DNA from: Zooshikella harenae
Lineage (GTDB): Bacteria > Pseudomonadota > Gammaproteobacteria > Pseudomonadales > Zooshikellaceae
Length of the DNA stretch: 64,000 nucleotides
Direction of reading: 5' to 3'
NCBI RefSeq assembly: GCF_018837975.1
Contig: NZ_JAGSOY010000013.1
Span: 39,085 to 103,084, forward strand
Translations under genes and position numbers: made by a program
Notes under the pieces: model-generated
Database searches by the model: none
Seen by the model: only the letters and a program-made list of their open reading frames with translations
What the model was told of the DNA's origin: nothing
Shown here: positions 54,756 through 64,000 of the stretch, piece by piece
Layout: each line of letters opens with the position of its first letter
How positions within the stretch are numbered: position 1 is the first letter of the stretch

Positions 54756-55055
54756 ATGATGAAAGTTATGGTTGATCTTTGCATTATTCCCTTAGGTGTT
54801 GGCGTTTCATTATCTCCTTATATAGCAGCCTGTAAGCCTATTCTTGATCAAGCCGGACTAAATTGGGAACTACATGCATATGGCACAATTATCGAAGGCG
54901 AATGGGATGCCGTGTTTAAAGCAATCAAAGCTTGCCATGAAACTATTCATGCCATGGGAGCTCCTCGTATCACAACAACATTAAAAGTCGGTACTCGAAC
55001 TGATCGAGAACAATCCATGACAGATAAAGTTACCAGTGTGCAACATAAGTGGTAA
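54756..55055 (+). CDS. MTH1187 family thiamine-binding protein
   Basis: 99 residues; ATG at 54756 or the adjacent ATG at 54759, with AGGAG before them. The sequence MVDLCIIPLGVGVSLSPYIAACKPIL, then LNWELHAYGTIIEGEWDAVFKAIKACHE and TLKVGTRTDREQSM, matches the small ferredoxin-like DUF77/thiamine-binding family (YqgV, MTH1187). It is cytosolic and binds thiamine or a related pyrimidine. There is no thiamine riboswitch upstream that I can recognise. It ends 9 bases from the converging ATPase gene. Confidence 0.85.
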   Translation: MMKVMVDLCIIPLGVGVSLSPYIAACKPILDQAGLNWELHAYGTIIEGEWDAVFKAIKACHETIHAMGAPRITTTLKVGTRTDREQSMTDKVTSVQHKW

Positions 55056-55064
55056 GTCTATTCT

Positions 55065-57776
55065 TCAAAACTTAGTTGCCACTTCAGACTTATATAATAG
55101 TTTTTCTAAACTCACAGCTAAAAAAATAATTATGGCTGCACACATAATATAACCCCAATCCAGCCATGTTAAAGGGGCACTATGGAAAATCATCTGCATT
55201 GGTGCCCAATAAGTGTAAAGTACTTGCAGTCCTGTCATAAACAGTGCCCCAAACATCAACCATGGATTGCCAAGTAATGTTGTAAAGACAGGTGAAACAT
55301 ACAGCTTACGACAGTTAAATAAATACAACATCTCACCAAATACAAACACATTAACAGCCATCGTATGCGCTTTAGCCACATTACCTGAATCAGCTAACGT
55401 TTGGTGAAAGAGCCAAAAGGCACTTAATACCAATAACACAGAAACAATAATAATTCGTAAAATAAGCTGTTTCCCTAAAATAGGCGAATTTGGTATCCTT
55501 GGTGGCCTGATCATAATACCTTGTTCTTTAGGCTCAAATGCCAACATTAACCCCAGGCATATCGCTGTTGTCATATTAATCCATAAAATCTGCACTGGTA
55601 ATATAGGCAATGTGGTGCCCAACAAAACCGCCATCAATATAACTAACCCTTCTCCTACATTGGTGGGTAACGTCCATGAGATAAATTTAATCAGGTTATC
55701 ATAAATACCCCGTCCTTCTTGTACTGCAGAGACGATAGAAGAAAAGTTATCATCAGTCAGCACCATGTCTGCAGCCTCTTTAGCAACCTCAGTGCCTTCT
55801 CGTCCCATGGCCACACCAATATCGGCCTGCTTTAGTGCTGGTGCATCGTTCACCCCATCCCCAGTCATCGCTACAACCTCGCCTTGCGCCTGTAATGCTT
55901 CAACGAGACGTAATTTTTGTTCTGGAGCAATGCGAGCAAACACTGACACTTGTTGTACTTTTGCTATCAGCTGTTGATCATCCAGTTGTTGTATTTCAGT
56001 CCCCATCATCACATTATGTTGTGATACTGAAGTAAATAAACCAATTTGCTTGGCGATAGCCAATGCCGTTACACCATGATCTCCTGTAATCATTTTTACT
56101 GAAATTCCAGCAGTGTGGCACTGTTGAATCGATTCGATCACTTCTTTTCTTGGTGGATCTATCATGCCTTGCAAACCAAGAAAAACTAACTGTTCAGCGA
56201 CATGATCATGGCCTATAGCCCCTAACGCAACCTCATGCTCAGTACACGCAAATGCCAAAACTCGCATCCCCTGTGCAGCTAGCTGTTTCATTTGCTGCTC
56301 TATTAACTTAGTGTTTAATGGTTGCTCATGACCACTATCATCAAGCATTGACTGACAACGAGACAAAATACTTTCAACAGAGCCCTTTAAATAAACTAAA
56401 TGTGTATCCTCACTTTCATGGTGATGAACTGTAGCCATATACTGGTACTCAGACTCAAAAGGTATTGCATCACAACGAGGATGATCAGAATGTAAAACTT
56501 CATGATCTAATCCCCCTTTATTTGCAGATACGATGAGTGCAGCTTCTGTCGGATCCCCCTCAATACACCAACTGCTTTCTTTTTGAAAAAGCCTAGCCTC
56601 ATTACATAATACCCCTGCTTTTAAGCACTGAGACAACGCTTTATTTTTAGTTAAATCTGCAGTTTCACCCTGAAAATGAACCTTACCATGGGGGGTATAT
56701 CCTGCACCCGTTACTTCATACTCTATTCCTGCAGCTACAATTCTAGCTACAGTCATTTGGTTCTGGGTTAATGTCCCTGTTTTATCAGAGCAGATAACAG
56801 TGGTGCTACCTAATGTTTCTACCGCAGGCAATTTTCGAATAATGGCATTACGTTGAGCCATACGCGCAACACCAATACCTAATGTAATTGTCATCGCTGC
56901 AGGCAATCCCTCTGGTATAGCTCCAACAGCTAAGGCAACTGCTGCCATAAACATATCCAACCAAGATTCACCATGCATAATACCAAATAGAAATGTCATG
57001 CCAGCCAGTAATAAAATTACCCAAAGCAGTGCTTGGCTAAACTTTTCCATTTTTTTTAATAACGGAGTTTGTAGCTTGGTTGTCCTGGCTAATAACGCAT
57101 TTATCTTCCCTATTTCAGTCGCATCACCCGTAGTCACGACAACGCCCTTACCAACACCATAGGTCACAAGCGATGTTGAAAAAGCCATGTTATGTTGGTC
57201 AACCAACATCGACTCTGTAGGTAAAAGTGCTGTATTTTTAGCAACGGGTACTGACTCACCCGTTAGCGAAGACTCATCGATATATAAATCCCTACTGTGT
57301 AATAATCGTAAATCCGCTGGAACCTTATCCCCTGACTGTAGTAATACAAGATCTCCAGGAACAAGCTGCTGGATAGCGATCTGTCGTTTTTGTCCATTCC
57401 TAATAACCGTGGCCTCATAATTCATAGCATTAGCAAGTGCGGCAATTGCCTTAATAGCCTTACGTTCTTGCATAAAGCCAATAATTGCATTTACCAAAAC
57501 CACACCAAAAATAACCGAAGCATCAACCCACTCTTTAAGTAATAGTGTAATAAGGGTTGCAGCTAACAAAATATAAATAAGAGGCTGATTAAACTGACTA
57601 AAAAATAATCGAAAGTTGCTTTTTTGTTGCTTCACTGAAAGCTGATTAAAACCAAAGCATTTTTGACGTTCATACACCTGGTCACTCGTTAAACCACGTA
57701 TTGCATCCGTTTCTAACGCATCAATACTCTCTTTATCCGTCAGGTCATGCCAGTGCTTCTTTTCCAAACTAAGCAT
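55065..57776 (-). CDS. P-type cation-translocating ATPase (P2 type, Ca2+/Na+ pump-like)
   Basis: 903 residues. The N-terminal cation-ATPase domain (KHWHDLTDKESIDALET) precedes membrane helices, the actuator motif LTGESVPV near residue 167 and the phosphorylation motif SDKTGTLTQNQ with Asp331. MTGDGVNDAPALKQADIGVAMG forms the hinge and a six-helix C-terminal domain follows. The PEGLPAA motif in M4 is typical of P2A/P2B-type Ca2+ pumps and related Na+ or K+ pumps (PMR1-like); the ion cannot be fixed from sequence alone. Inner membrane, monocistronic. Confidence 0.93.
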   Translation of the reverse strand: MLSLEKKHWHDLTDKESIDALETDAIRGLTSDQVYERQKCFGFNQLSVKQQKSNFRLFFSQFNQPLIYILLAATLITLLLKEWVDASVIFGVVLVNAIIGFMQERKAIKAIAALANAMNYEATVIRNGQKRQIAIQQLVPGDLVLLQSGDKVPADLRLLHSRDLYIDESSLTGESVPVAKNTALLPTESMLVDQHNMAFSTSLVTYGVGKGVVVTTGDATEIGKINALLARTTKLQTPLLKKMEKFSQALLWVILLLAGMTFLFGIMHGESWLDMFMAAVALAVGAIPEGLPAAMTITLGIGVARMAQRNAIIRKLPAVETLGSTTVICSDKTGTLTQNQMTVARIVAAGIEYEVTGAGYTPHGKVHFQGETADLTKNKALSQCLKAGVLCNEARLFQKESSWCIEGDPTEAALIVSANKGGLDHEVLHSDHPRCDAIPFESEYQYMATVHHHESEDTHLVYLKGSVESILSRCQSMLDDSGHEQPLNTKLIEQQMKQLAAQGMRVLAFACTEHEVALGAIGHDHVAEQLVFLGLQGMIDPPRKEVIESIQQCHTAGISVKMITGDHGVTALAIAKQIGLFTSVSQHNVMMGTEIQQLDDQQLIAKVQQVSVFARIAPEQKLRLVEALQAQGEVVAMTGDGVNDAPALKQADIGVAMGREGTEVAKEAADMVLTDDNFSSIVSAVQEGRGIYDNLIKFISWTLPTNVGEGLVILMAVLLGTTLPILPVQILWINMTTAICLGLMLAFEPKEQGIMIRPPRIPNSPILGKQLILRIIIVSVLLVLSAFWLFHQTLADSGNVAKAHTMAVNVFVFGEMLYLFNCRKLYVSPVFTTLLGNPWLMFGALFMTGLQVLYTYWAPMQMIFHSAPLTWLDWGYIMCAAIIIFLAVSLEKLLYKSEVATKF

Positions 57777-57970
57777 AATTCGTCCTTCCCAACATCAGTG
57801 AGCTTTGATAATAAGATACACTATATGAATATTACTGTCTTCAGGTAGGGATTGTATGGAAGTGTGAACGAATAAATGCGATACAGAATAGCTTAAAGCT
57901 GACAATAACTTGTAAAGAAAAACAAATAACCTATTAATTGACTAAACAATTACTCCTTATCGTCATGAAA

Positions 57971-58738
57971 TCATTTTGCAGTGAATGTAACATTATGTCT
58001 GCTATAAATTGCTTTAACCTGTCCTGAGTTGATTAATGATTGCATGATTGAATTCAATGTATCTTTTTGACCTGCGTAAGGAGACTTCTTGGACAACGCA
58101 TAATATACAGGTTCTTTTCTGACATGAACATAATCAGCATAAACATATTGACTGCCCACAGCACTACCAAGTTCTTTTTCTTGCATTTTACGGTCAGACT
58201 CTATTACAGCTAATACATTAACCTCACCACTTGATAGTGCTCGCGCCATTGCGGAATAATGCCCATATAGCTTTTTATTGAGTGAGTCATCACTATTAAA
58301 TTCTTTAAAATAGAATGATCCACGTTTTGCTCCTACGACTAGCCCATACAAATTGTTATAGTTTGATATTTTAGACTTAAGTCCAGACTCAGTTAAAAAA
58401 AGCGTATTGGCAAGCCGATACCCCACAGGTCCTAAAAAATGTAAAAATTTAGCTCTCTTTTCATTGAAAGACACCCTTGGGATAATGTCGACTGATCCAA
58501 ACTTAATATCTTTGATACTCCGTTGAAAGGGACTCTTACGCCAAGTGATTCGATAGCCACCTTCTTTTGCCACCAAGTTCAGGACATCCACTAAAGGCCC
58601 TCCTGGCTTGCCGTTAACCAAAAACATAAGGGGAGGACGCTCACGAAAATCTGCACGTAATACTTTAATCTTCGCTGCATGAGTAAGGTCACTAAACATC
58701 AATAACGTTGATAAAATCACTATTATTTTTTTCATCAT
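57971..58738 (-). CDS. Periplasmic solute-binding protein, family 3
   Basis: 255 residues with a signal peptide (about 1-21, ending THAA). The mature part has the SBP_bac_3 layout: VLRADFRERPPLMFLVNGKPGG, GPLVDVLNLVAKEGGY, FGSVDIIPRVSFNEKRAKFLHF. It is divergent from typical amino-acid binding proteins and resembles the polar-amino-acid-binding-like receptors often found as orphans in marine gammaproteobacteria. No permease gene lies nearby. The true ligand is unknown. Confidence 0.85.
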   Translation of the reverse strand: MMKKIIVILSTLLMFSDLTHAAKIKVLRADFRERPPLMFLVNGKPGGPLVDVLNLVAKEGGYRITWRKSPFQRSIKDIKFGSVDIIPRVSFNEKRAKFLHFLGPVGYRLANTLFLTESGLKSKISNYNNLYGLVVGAKRGSFYFKEFNSDDSLNKKLYGHYSAMARALSSGEVNVLAVIESDRKMQEKELGSAVGSQYVYADYVHVRKEPVYYALSKKSPYAGQKDTLNSIMQSLINSGQVKAIYSRHNVTFTAK

Positions 58739-58898
58739 TCTCTGCCCTGCTCATAACGTTTTCAGTATTCGCTATTCCTTTTGCTATCCCCTTCTTTTAG
58801 GGTCTATTAACAGGCCCTAGTTAAAGTTAATTATACCACCTTTACAAAGATTTCACATAATAGGGAGCAATTTCAAAAAATACGATAAGAATGATGAT

Positions 58899-59633
58899 TC
58901 ACTCATTAATGATAATATGCTTAATATCAATTTTTTTATTGGCAGGACTAGCAGTCGCACACGTAAATAAATCTTGCCGATTTATCAATTGAAGACTACA
59001 ACATGATTGCTCGCTGTTAAATTCATAATGAACCTCTTGTAATTCCTTATATGGGAAAATACAAAAACTATTAATGGGTAATGCCATACCGAGTCCTGAG
59101 AATTTCATCACCGCTTCTTTGCCTACCCAGATACGATAAAACTGCCGAATCAGGTCTGAACGATCAAGACCATTAGAAAGAAAGCTATATTCATCAGGGT
59201 GAAAATAATCTCGTGCAATTTCCTGCCAATGCTTCCTTGAGTTAATGTATTCAATATCAACCCCTACCGAAACCTCCCTAGCAAGCAAATACATATATTT
59301 ATTTTTAGAGTGAGATACGTTAAAAAATAAAGACTCCTCTTTAAGTATAGGTTTACCATGGCCTCCCACCGTAATATCAACTGAGCTTGGAGAGCAAGAT
59401 AAATAGTACCCCAACAATATTCTAAGCACAGCTCTACTCACAACCACACGGTCATATGATTGAGCATACTTTATAGATGAAACATGTTTTTTTTCAGAAG
59501 GCGTCAGATAATGTATAAGCTCGTCATGTGAAGGTAAAACATGTCGATCCAATTCAATTAAGTAAGCGTCTCTGCCTTTAAGTCGTGGAGGAATAAAGTT
59601 CAATAGCAAATGACTCGCAGCGTTGTTACTCAC
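58899..59633 (-). CDS. 4'-phosphopantetheinyl transferase (Sfp/EntD type)
   Basis: 244 residues starting at GTG, overlapping the DUF2721 stop by 4 bases (GTGA). Core motifs are FNVSHSKNKYMYLLA, VGVDIEYINSRKHWQEIARDYF and WVGKEAVMKFSGLGMALP, which supply the Mg2+-binding Asp/Glu and the Lys of the family. It transfers phosphopantetheine from CoA to a carrier-protein serine. The length fits the Sfp group rather than the short AcpS. No polyketide, peptide or fatty-acid synthase gene lies in this window, so the target is encoded elsewhere. Confidence 0.92.
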   Translation of the reverse strand: MSNNAASHLLLNFIPPRLKGRDAYLIELDRHVLPSHDELIHYLTPSEKKHVSSIKYAQSYDRVVVSRAVLRILLGYYLSCSPSSVDITVGGHGKPILKEESLFFNVSHSKNKYMYLLAREVSVGVDIEYINSRKHWQEIARDYFHPDEYSFLSNGLDRSDLIRQFYRIWVGKEAVMKFSGLGMALPINSFCIFPYKELQEVHYEFNSEQSCCSLQLINRQDLFTCATASPANKKIDIKHIIINE

Positions 59634-60016
59634 TCCATGCCTTCCAATTCAATATTGAGTGCTTCACCAGAAATCTGGATCTCCCATAACGAAAATAATA
59701 ATGATAATGTAATAAATGCTAAACTCAGCCCAAATAAAACTTCACCTGTTCCAGAATATTCAAGCAAAATAGCTATCATAGAAAAGGTACATAACAAGAA
59801 ACTAAAGACCCCAAACCACTGCATACTACGAATCAGATTAACCCTTTTTCGTAAATTCGTTATCTGTCGTTTTAAATTACAGGCTTTTCCCTGGTCGATG
59901 CGTTTACGTAACTCCCTGATGAGTTGGGCAATCACTAAAAAACGGTTCGTGTAGGCTAGTAGTAACAATGATATTGCAGGGAATAATAAGCCTGGCGTGG
60001 TAATGGTAATCTGCAT
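59630..60016 (-). CDS. DUF2721 domain membrane protein
   Basis: 128 residues. Hydrophobic segments at about 8-28, 66-86 and 90-112 with a basic cytosolic loop (RELRKRIDQGKACNLKRQITNLRKR) between the first two. This is the DUF2721 pattern: TPGLLFPAISLLLLAYTNRFL and LIRSMQWFGVFSFLLCT. It is the first gene of a two-gene unit with the phosphopantetheinyl transferase. Function is unknown. Confidence 0.88.
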   Translation of the reverse strand: MQITITTPGLLFPAISLLLLAYTNRFLVIAQLIRELRKRIDQGKACNLKRQITNLRKRVNLIRSMQWFGVFSFLLCTFSMIAILLEYSGTGEVLFGLSLAFITLSLLFSLWEIQISGEALNIELEGME

Positions 60017-60449
60017 AAAAATACTTCAACTAAACAAGGTTTATCAAAATTATACAACGAACTGACTGCATTGAGCTGTTAGAAATCAATGAGTGGATAC
60101 TATATAGCCTATATACTCACTCCAACTGTGCCTTTTGCGATAAATTAGGTGTTACTGGCAAGATAATAACTGCCAACCATTCTATCAATACATATCTCGA
60201 ACTGCTCAGGCTTTGCTTATACAACACACTACAGTAAAATAAGATATATTGTTATAACAAAATAGAATAACCTTTAGTGTTCACAATATACTGACTGTTT
60301 TGGGGAGTTTTGGCGACAAACAACACCACATACATATTTACAACACCGGTGGCGAACCCTACGGCTAAGGATTGCACTCATACGATATACCACCACAGTA
60401 AAGGTTATAAAACCAAGGGTATTTTTCTCAGACTAACATTGGAGTCATT
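60017..60449. other. Intergenic region, imperfect hairpin only
   Basis: About 430 bases between divergent genes. An imperfect palindrome GAGTG...CACTC surrounds a TATATAGCCTATATA core near 60090-60123. Promoters of both genes must lie here; no gene is seen. Confidence 0.35.
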
Positions 60450-61538
60450 ATGACAATAGAAGCACGACACTGGGTAAATACTGCAATTCAAAAAATTGAG
60501 GCCGACTTTAAACGCTCTGCAGATACTCACCTGATTAAACTAGATATTCCAAGCGTTCCAAATATTGATCTCTATTTTAAAGATGAATCAACTCACCCTT
60601 CTGGAAGCCTGAAACATCGCCTAGCTCGCTCACTCTTTCTTTATGGCCTTTGTAACGGCTGGATAAAGGAAGGAACACCTATCATTGAAGCATCTTCAGG
60701 CAGTACAGCCATTTCAGAAGCTTACTTTGCTCGGCTATTAGGTCTTCCTTTTATTGCCGTAATTCCTAAAACCACAGCACCCCAAAAAATAGCACAGATT
60801 GAGTTTTATGGTGGACAGTGTCATTTGGTTTCACCTGACCTAATATATGCTGAATCAGAACGCCTTGCGCAAGAGTTAAATGGTCACTATATGGATCAAT
60901 TTACCTTTGCTGAACGGGTCACAGACTGGCGTGGTAATAATAATATTGCCGATTCTATTTTCAGACAAATGAGTGCAGAACGTTATCCAGTCCCTAATTG
61001 GATTGTCGTCAGTGCTGGCACTGGTGGTACATCAGCAACGATTGGTCGTTACATTCGTTATCATCCCCAACGACACCATAATACTCAGTTAGCCGTAGTA
61101 GACCCTGAGCACTCTGTATTTATTGACTACTTCAACAGTGGCGATTCGAGCTTAACAAGCCACCAGTGCTCCCGCATTGAAGGCATTGGCCGCCCCCGTG
61201 TCGAACCTTCCTTTATAGCAACGGTAGTTGACCGTATGCAACGTATCCCTGATGCAGCGTCATTTGCCAGTATTCACTTTCTTGAAAAGATATTGGGACG
61301 GAAGCTAGGTGGCTCCACAGGCACGAACTTTTATGGAACCTTGCAAATAATCAGTGAGATGCAACAACGTGGGGTACATGGAAGTATTGTCACCTTAATT
61401 TGTGACTCAGGTGATCGCTATTTAAACACTTATTACAATGATCAATGGCTGAAGGATCAGCAATTTAACTTAGCCCCTTACACACAAGCTTTGGAATCAT
61501 TTTGGGATACTGGTTACTTGCCTAATATCCTCCAATAG
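60450..61538 (+). CDS. PLP-dependent cysteine synthase/desulfhydrase family protein (Cds1-like)
   Basis: 362 residues of fold-type II PLP enzymes. The PLP lysine is Lys55 in SGSLKHRLA; the phosphate-binding loop is EASSGSTAISEAY and VSAGTGGTSATIGRYIRYHP forms the second glycine loop. The sequence SCEP-like order and GRPRVEPSFIATVVDRM match the Cds1 subgroup (L-cysteine desulfhydrase, as Rv3684 of M. tuberculosis) more than CysK. It probably releases hydrogen sulfide from cysteine. GGAG precedes the ATG; monocistronic. Confidence 0.85.
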   Translation: MTIEARHWVNTAIQKIEADFKRSADTHLIKLDIPSVPNIDLYFKDESTHPSGSLKHRLARSLFLYGLCNGWIKEGTPIIEASSGSTAISEAYFARLLGLPFIAVIPKTTAPQKIAQIEFYGGQCHLVSPDLIYAESERLAQELNGHYMDQFTFAERVTDWRGNNNIADSIFRQMSAERYPVPNWIVVSAGTGGTSATIGRYIRYHPQRHHNTQLAVVDPEHSVFIDYFNSGDSSLTSHQCSRIEGIGRPRVEPSFIATVVDRMQRIPDAASFASIHFLEKILGRKLGGSTGTNFYGTLQIISEMQQRGVHGSIVTLICDSGDRYLNTYYNDQWLKDQQFNLAPYTQALESFWDTGYLPNILQ

Positions 61539-61581
61539 TATTCCTAATCACCATCATAAGAAGAGCAGAAAAGATGATAGT

Positions 61582-62280
61582 CTACTGACTATCATCTGCA
61601 TATGAACTTAACGGCTTACAAGGTACGATGAAATCTACATGATAGTGCTCATCATGTCTGACCCATGAGCGGCGTTTGGAAAACGTTAAATTTCTGCGTA
61701 AATAAGCACCATCTGCAGTTTGCCAAAGATAAGGTTGTAGTTTGGGATCAAAAATTACCCGCCAGATTTTAATACCATGCTGTGCTGCAGCCTGGTGCAA
61801 CGCTTTTAAATGTGCTGCTACAGCAGGAAAATCGATATAGTAATCTTCTGTTCGACCAGCATTATCAAACTTATTAAAAATATGGGTTGGCAAAATATCA
61901 GGTTGTCCAGACTTATCTTTCACAGGCACCATAAAGTCAACAGATAAGCCATTTTGGTGGGTTTTATGTGGTCGAAAACGCCCACCCTCTTTAAAACCTG
62001 CTTCACCATATTTGAATTGTGTTTTTGGCAATGTGTGGGAAAGTGCTTTATACGCATCCAAAATTACATCACGCACAGTGGAATGGACATAGGTACGCCC
62101 TAAAGCAATAGCTGTATCACTATAGGCTACATAGTTTTTCCCCTCATCAGGTAAAGCCACACCTTTTAATAAACGTCCTTTTGCTGTTGTACCATAACAT
62201 GTGCTATCTACTTGCACACTCCCTAAAACCACACTACAACAGCCACCTATAATAAAACTAAACAGCGTTTTTACTAACAT
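61582..62280 (-). CDS. Penicillin-insensitive murein endopeptidase-like (M74 / MepA)
   Basis: 232 residues with a signal peptide (about 1-20). The metallopeptidase motifs are present: HQNGLSVDF (H-x3-S/L-x-D type metal site) near residue 129 and HDEHYHVDF near residue 208, with the RPHKTH lead-in. This is the MepA family, which cleaves the D-Ala-mDAP cross-links of peptidoglycan in the periplasm. It is a little shorter than E. coli MepA (274). The gene is monocistronic. Confidence 0.85.
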   Translation of the reverse strand: MLVKTLFSFIIGGCCSVVLGSVQVDSTCYGTTAKGRLLKGVALPDEGKNYVAYSDTAIALGRTYVHSTVRDVILDAYKALSHTLPKTQFKYGEAGFKEGGRFRPHKTHQNGLSVDFMVPVKDKSGQPDILPTHIFNKFDNAGRTEDYYIDFPAVAAHLKALHQAAAQHGIKIWRVIFDPKLQPYLWQTADGAYLRRNLTFSKRRSWVRHDEHYHVDFIVPCKPLSSYADDSQ

Positions 62281-62423
62281 TATTTATTACAACTCGACTC
62301 ATACTACCTAACTACAATCTAACACACTCAAAGCCAAAATACTCATAGCTCCATATCCTAATGCTAATACCGCTGACCTTATTTAAAATAACTAAGAGGC
62401 TTCAAACCTTAATCTATAAGCAT

Positions 62424-62453
62424 AAAAAACGATAGCAATCACTATCGTTTTTT
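62424..62453. terminator. Bidirectional rho-independent terminator
   Basis: Twelve-base perfect stem A6-CGATAG / CTATCG-T6 with a 6-base loop, downstream of the minus-strand lipoprotein gene. Confidence 0.85.
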
Positions 62454-62492
62454 AGACAACTTAGCATCTGCAAGGCTGTTACACACTACACC

Positions 62493-62963
62493 TTATGGAA
62501 TGCTCCAAGTTCCACTCCCTGCATTTCTGCTATCCTTTGTTGCAGTCCATCGTCCATGTCCCGTACATGTTGGTGCTCCCACAATGGTTCCAGTAATGTT
62601 AATGGAATAACCATCTTGTTGTATCGTCACATTTACATCAAACTCAGGGGGAGGACCTGGTTTAATTGTCACTAAACTCCCACTACCTTTACGGCCACTC
62701 ACAGGGTCTCTAGGTTGAGATTGACCATTAACTGTCCAGTCAATACTGACAAACTGATTATTAGTTAAAGAAAACGTTGTGTTTACATCCATCGATATAC
62801 CTGTTGTGACATCGGCTCCAACCCCCTTCATGGTTCCCGTCATAGCCCCACAGTTTGCTAAAACTGCAGGAGGTGTCGCCGGTGCCGGCGTTCCACTATT
62901 ATTCCAACATCCAGAAAAAAGTGTTGATAGTGCAACAATCGCTATACCTGAATATCCCTTCAT
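62493..62963 (-). CDS. Uncharacterised lipoprotein
   Basis: 156 residues from the ATG at 62963, nine bases after AAAGG; an ATG three codons upstream would overlap that site. The signal sequence ends in the lipobox FSGC with Cys19, followed by a Pro/Ala-rich linker (NNSGTPAPATPPA). The mature domain is beta-rich with Gly and Thr (TGISMDVNTTFSLTNNQ, GSGTWSIP). No family is recognised. It has a strong terminator and its own promoter region. Confidence 0.75.
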   Translation of the reverse strand: MKGYSGIAIVALSTLFSGCWNNSGTPAPATPPAVLANCGAMTGTMKGVGADVTTGISMDVNTTFSLTNNQFVSIDWTVNGQSQPRDPVSGRKGSGSLVTIKPGPPPEFDVNVTIQQDGYSINITGTIVGAPTCTGHGRWTATKDSRNAGSGTWSIP

Positions 62964-63014
62964 ATGCAGCATCCTTTCATTTTTTTTACACGTTTAATGT
63001 ATTATTTGATGTAA

Positions 63015-63036
63015 TATACCCATAGTGAAGGGTATA
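63015..63036. repeat. Short palindromic intergenic repeat (TATACCC family)
   Basis: TATACCC-ATAGTGAA-GGGTATA, nearly identical to the copy at 45713-45734. Confidence 0.8.
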
Positions 63037-63210
63037 AGTAATATCGAGAAAGCCTCTAAATAGTTAGCTCAAATTCTAAGAGTAGCCTACAAAACTATTT
63101 TGTATTCATCACTTGACTGTTACCATGATTATTTGGTGACAAATACCAAATAATCCTTTTCTAAAACCTTCACCAAAGAGATAAACACTAATGTTCAAGG
63201 AGGAATAACA

Positions 63211-63927
63211 ATGAGCAACTCAGACAATTTAATTACTATTGCAGAAAATATTTGGCTTTGTGATGGGGAAGACGTTAATTTTTATGGGTTTTCTTATTCC
63301 ACACGTATGACTATTATCAGATTGCCCAATAATCAACTATGGATTCACTCACCAATTCGTTTAAATGAGTCATTACAACAAGCACTAAAAGAATTAGGCG
63401 AAGTACGTTATTTAATTGCCCCCAATAAACTACACCATTTATTTCTATCTGACTGGGTAGCCGCATATCCCAAAGCATTAACGTTTGGCACACATGAAGT
63501 TTGTAAAAAAAGAGATGATATTAGCTTCACTGCTGAACTAACAGATACTCCAGAAACACATTGGCAGCAAGAGATTGACCAGACAATCTTTCATGGTAGC
63601 CCAGCAATGGAAGAAGCTGTCTTCTACCATAAACCATCTAAAACGTTAATAGTAACAGATCTCATTGAGAACTTTGACCCTGATCATTTTAGCCGTTGGC
63701 AGCGAGCCATTGCCCGATTTACAGGGGTACTTGCTCCCCATGGCAAAATGCCAGCGGATTGGAGACTGAGCTTTTCCTTTGGTAGTAAACAACAAGCCCT
63801 ACAATCTCTGGATTTAATATTAAGCTGGGACATAAAAACAATTATTCTGGCTCATGGAGAATGTATTTTCCAGGATGCTCGTGCCTTTCTAATAGAGTCA
63901 TTTAAATGGTTAGAAGAGCATCATTGA
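63211..63927 (+). CDS. DUF4336 domain protein
   Basis: 238 residues of the DUF4336 family, a metallo-beta-lactamase-like fold. LPNNQLWIHSPIRLNESL, VRYLIAPNKLHHLFLSDWVAAYP and SKTLIVTDLIENFDP resemble the metal-site segments, and ILAHGECI may complete the site. Full HxHxDH is absent, so hydrolytic activity is uncertain. There is no signal peptide. AAGGAGG precedes the ATG. The gene is alone and ends 73 bases before the window edge. Confidence 0.85.
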   Translation: MSNSDNLITIAENIWLCDGEDVNFYGFSYSTRMTIIRLPNNQLWIHSPIRLNESLQQALKELGEVRYLIAPNKLHHLFLSDWVAAYPKALTFGTHEVCKKRDDISFTAELTDTPETHWQQEIDQTIFHGSPAMEEAVFYHKPSKTLIVTDLIENFDPDHFSRWQRAIARFTGVLAPHGKMPADWRLSFSFGSKQQALQSLDLILSWDIKTIILAHGECIFQDARAFLIESFKWLEEHH

Positions 63928-64000
63928 TACGTAATATATGACAACAAGCGTACTGTTTGAAAACAGTAAATCAGATCCAAATAACACAATAATAAGCCAG

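Noticed and set aside
1..64000. tRNA or rRNA genes
   Set aside because: By eye I found no TTCGA-centred tRNA arm with matching stems and no rRNA-like sequence; an automated tRNA scan was not possible.

Overview
The window is chromosomal DNA from an AT-rich Gram-negative gammaproteobacterium. OmpA-type porins, lipobox lipoproteins, SbcB, PurU, YjjX/YjjG/YigZ and an Fe-superoxide dismutase all point that way. The bifunctional kinase/FGE-like protein and the mix of families suggest a marine Oceanospirillales-type lineage (Zooshikella or Spartinivicinus relatives are my guess; this is inference). I see no rRNA, tRNA, CRISPR array, prophage or complete insertion sequence. Gene starts were re-examined, and several open frames that begin at TTG or GTG were moved to an internal ATG with a better ribosome binding site.

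Layout. 1-1545: a DUF1538 membrane protein (cut by the window edge), a PII-like protein and a CBS protein, translationally coupled. 1.8-5.4 kb: an orphan amino-acid binding protein, aspartase (aspA) and an eIF2B-like protein. 5.6-8.8 kb: a FixL/FixJ-type two-component pair followed by a degenerate stand-alone receiver. 9-12.3 kb: a voltage-gated K+ channel with a zinc ribbon, purU and sbcB. 12.5-19.3 kb: small envelope proteins, a beta-barrel protein, a lipoprotein with eight TEQ repeats, a possible ART-like/HEAT protein with a small partner, and repeat-derived sequence. 19.6-28.1 kb: a six-gene RDD-SpoIIM-DUF4129-DUF4350-MoxR-DUF58 operon and a double-TerD membrane protein.

28.3-33.3 kb: a DeoR regulator, a YbiW-type glycyl radical enzyme, its YbiY-type activase and, divergently, an FsaA aldolase, with a consensus FNR/Anr site midway between the divergent genes. 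This is the clearest self-contained metabolic system here, and its oxygen control can be read from the DNA. 33.6-40.2 kb: housekeeping and envelope genes (YigZ, YjjX, YjjG, PilZ, a TPR-like lipoprotein, OmpA, a tandem universal stress protein). 40.2-45.3 kb: a two-FHA-domain membrane protein bracketed by two direct copies of a MITE-like repeat, a large pseudokinase-PEGA-FGE-like protein and a lipoprotein. 45.8-49 kb: a coiled-coil membrane protein, a saccharopine-dehydrogenase-like oxidoreductase and sodB. 49.2-53.8 kb: an NAD salvage operon pncA-pncB-nadE, divergent from an NrtR-type regulator. 54-64 kb: a DUF5329 protein, a thiamine-binding protein, a P-type cation ATPase, a second orphan binding protein, a phosphopantetheinyl transferase with DUF2721, a Cds1-like PLP enzyme, a MepA-type endopeptidase, a lipoprotein and a DUF4336 protein.

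A family of short palindromes (consensus about TATACCC-N8-GGGTATA) is scattered through the intergenic regions, and two longer composite elements end in the same motif. Several strong intrinsic terminators confirm the operon ends.
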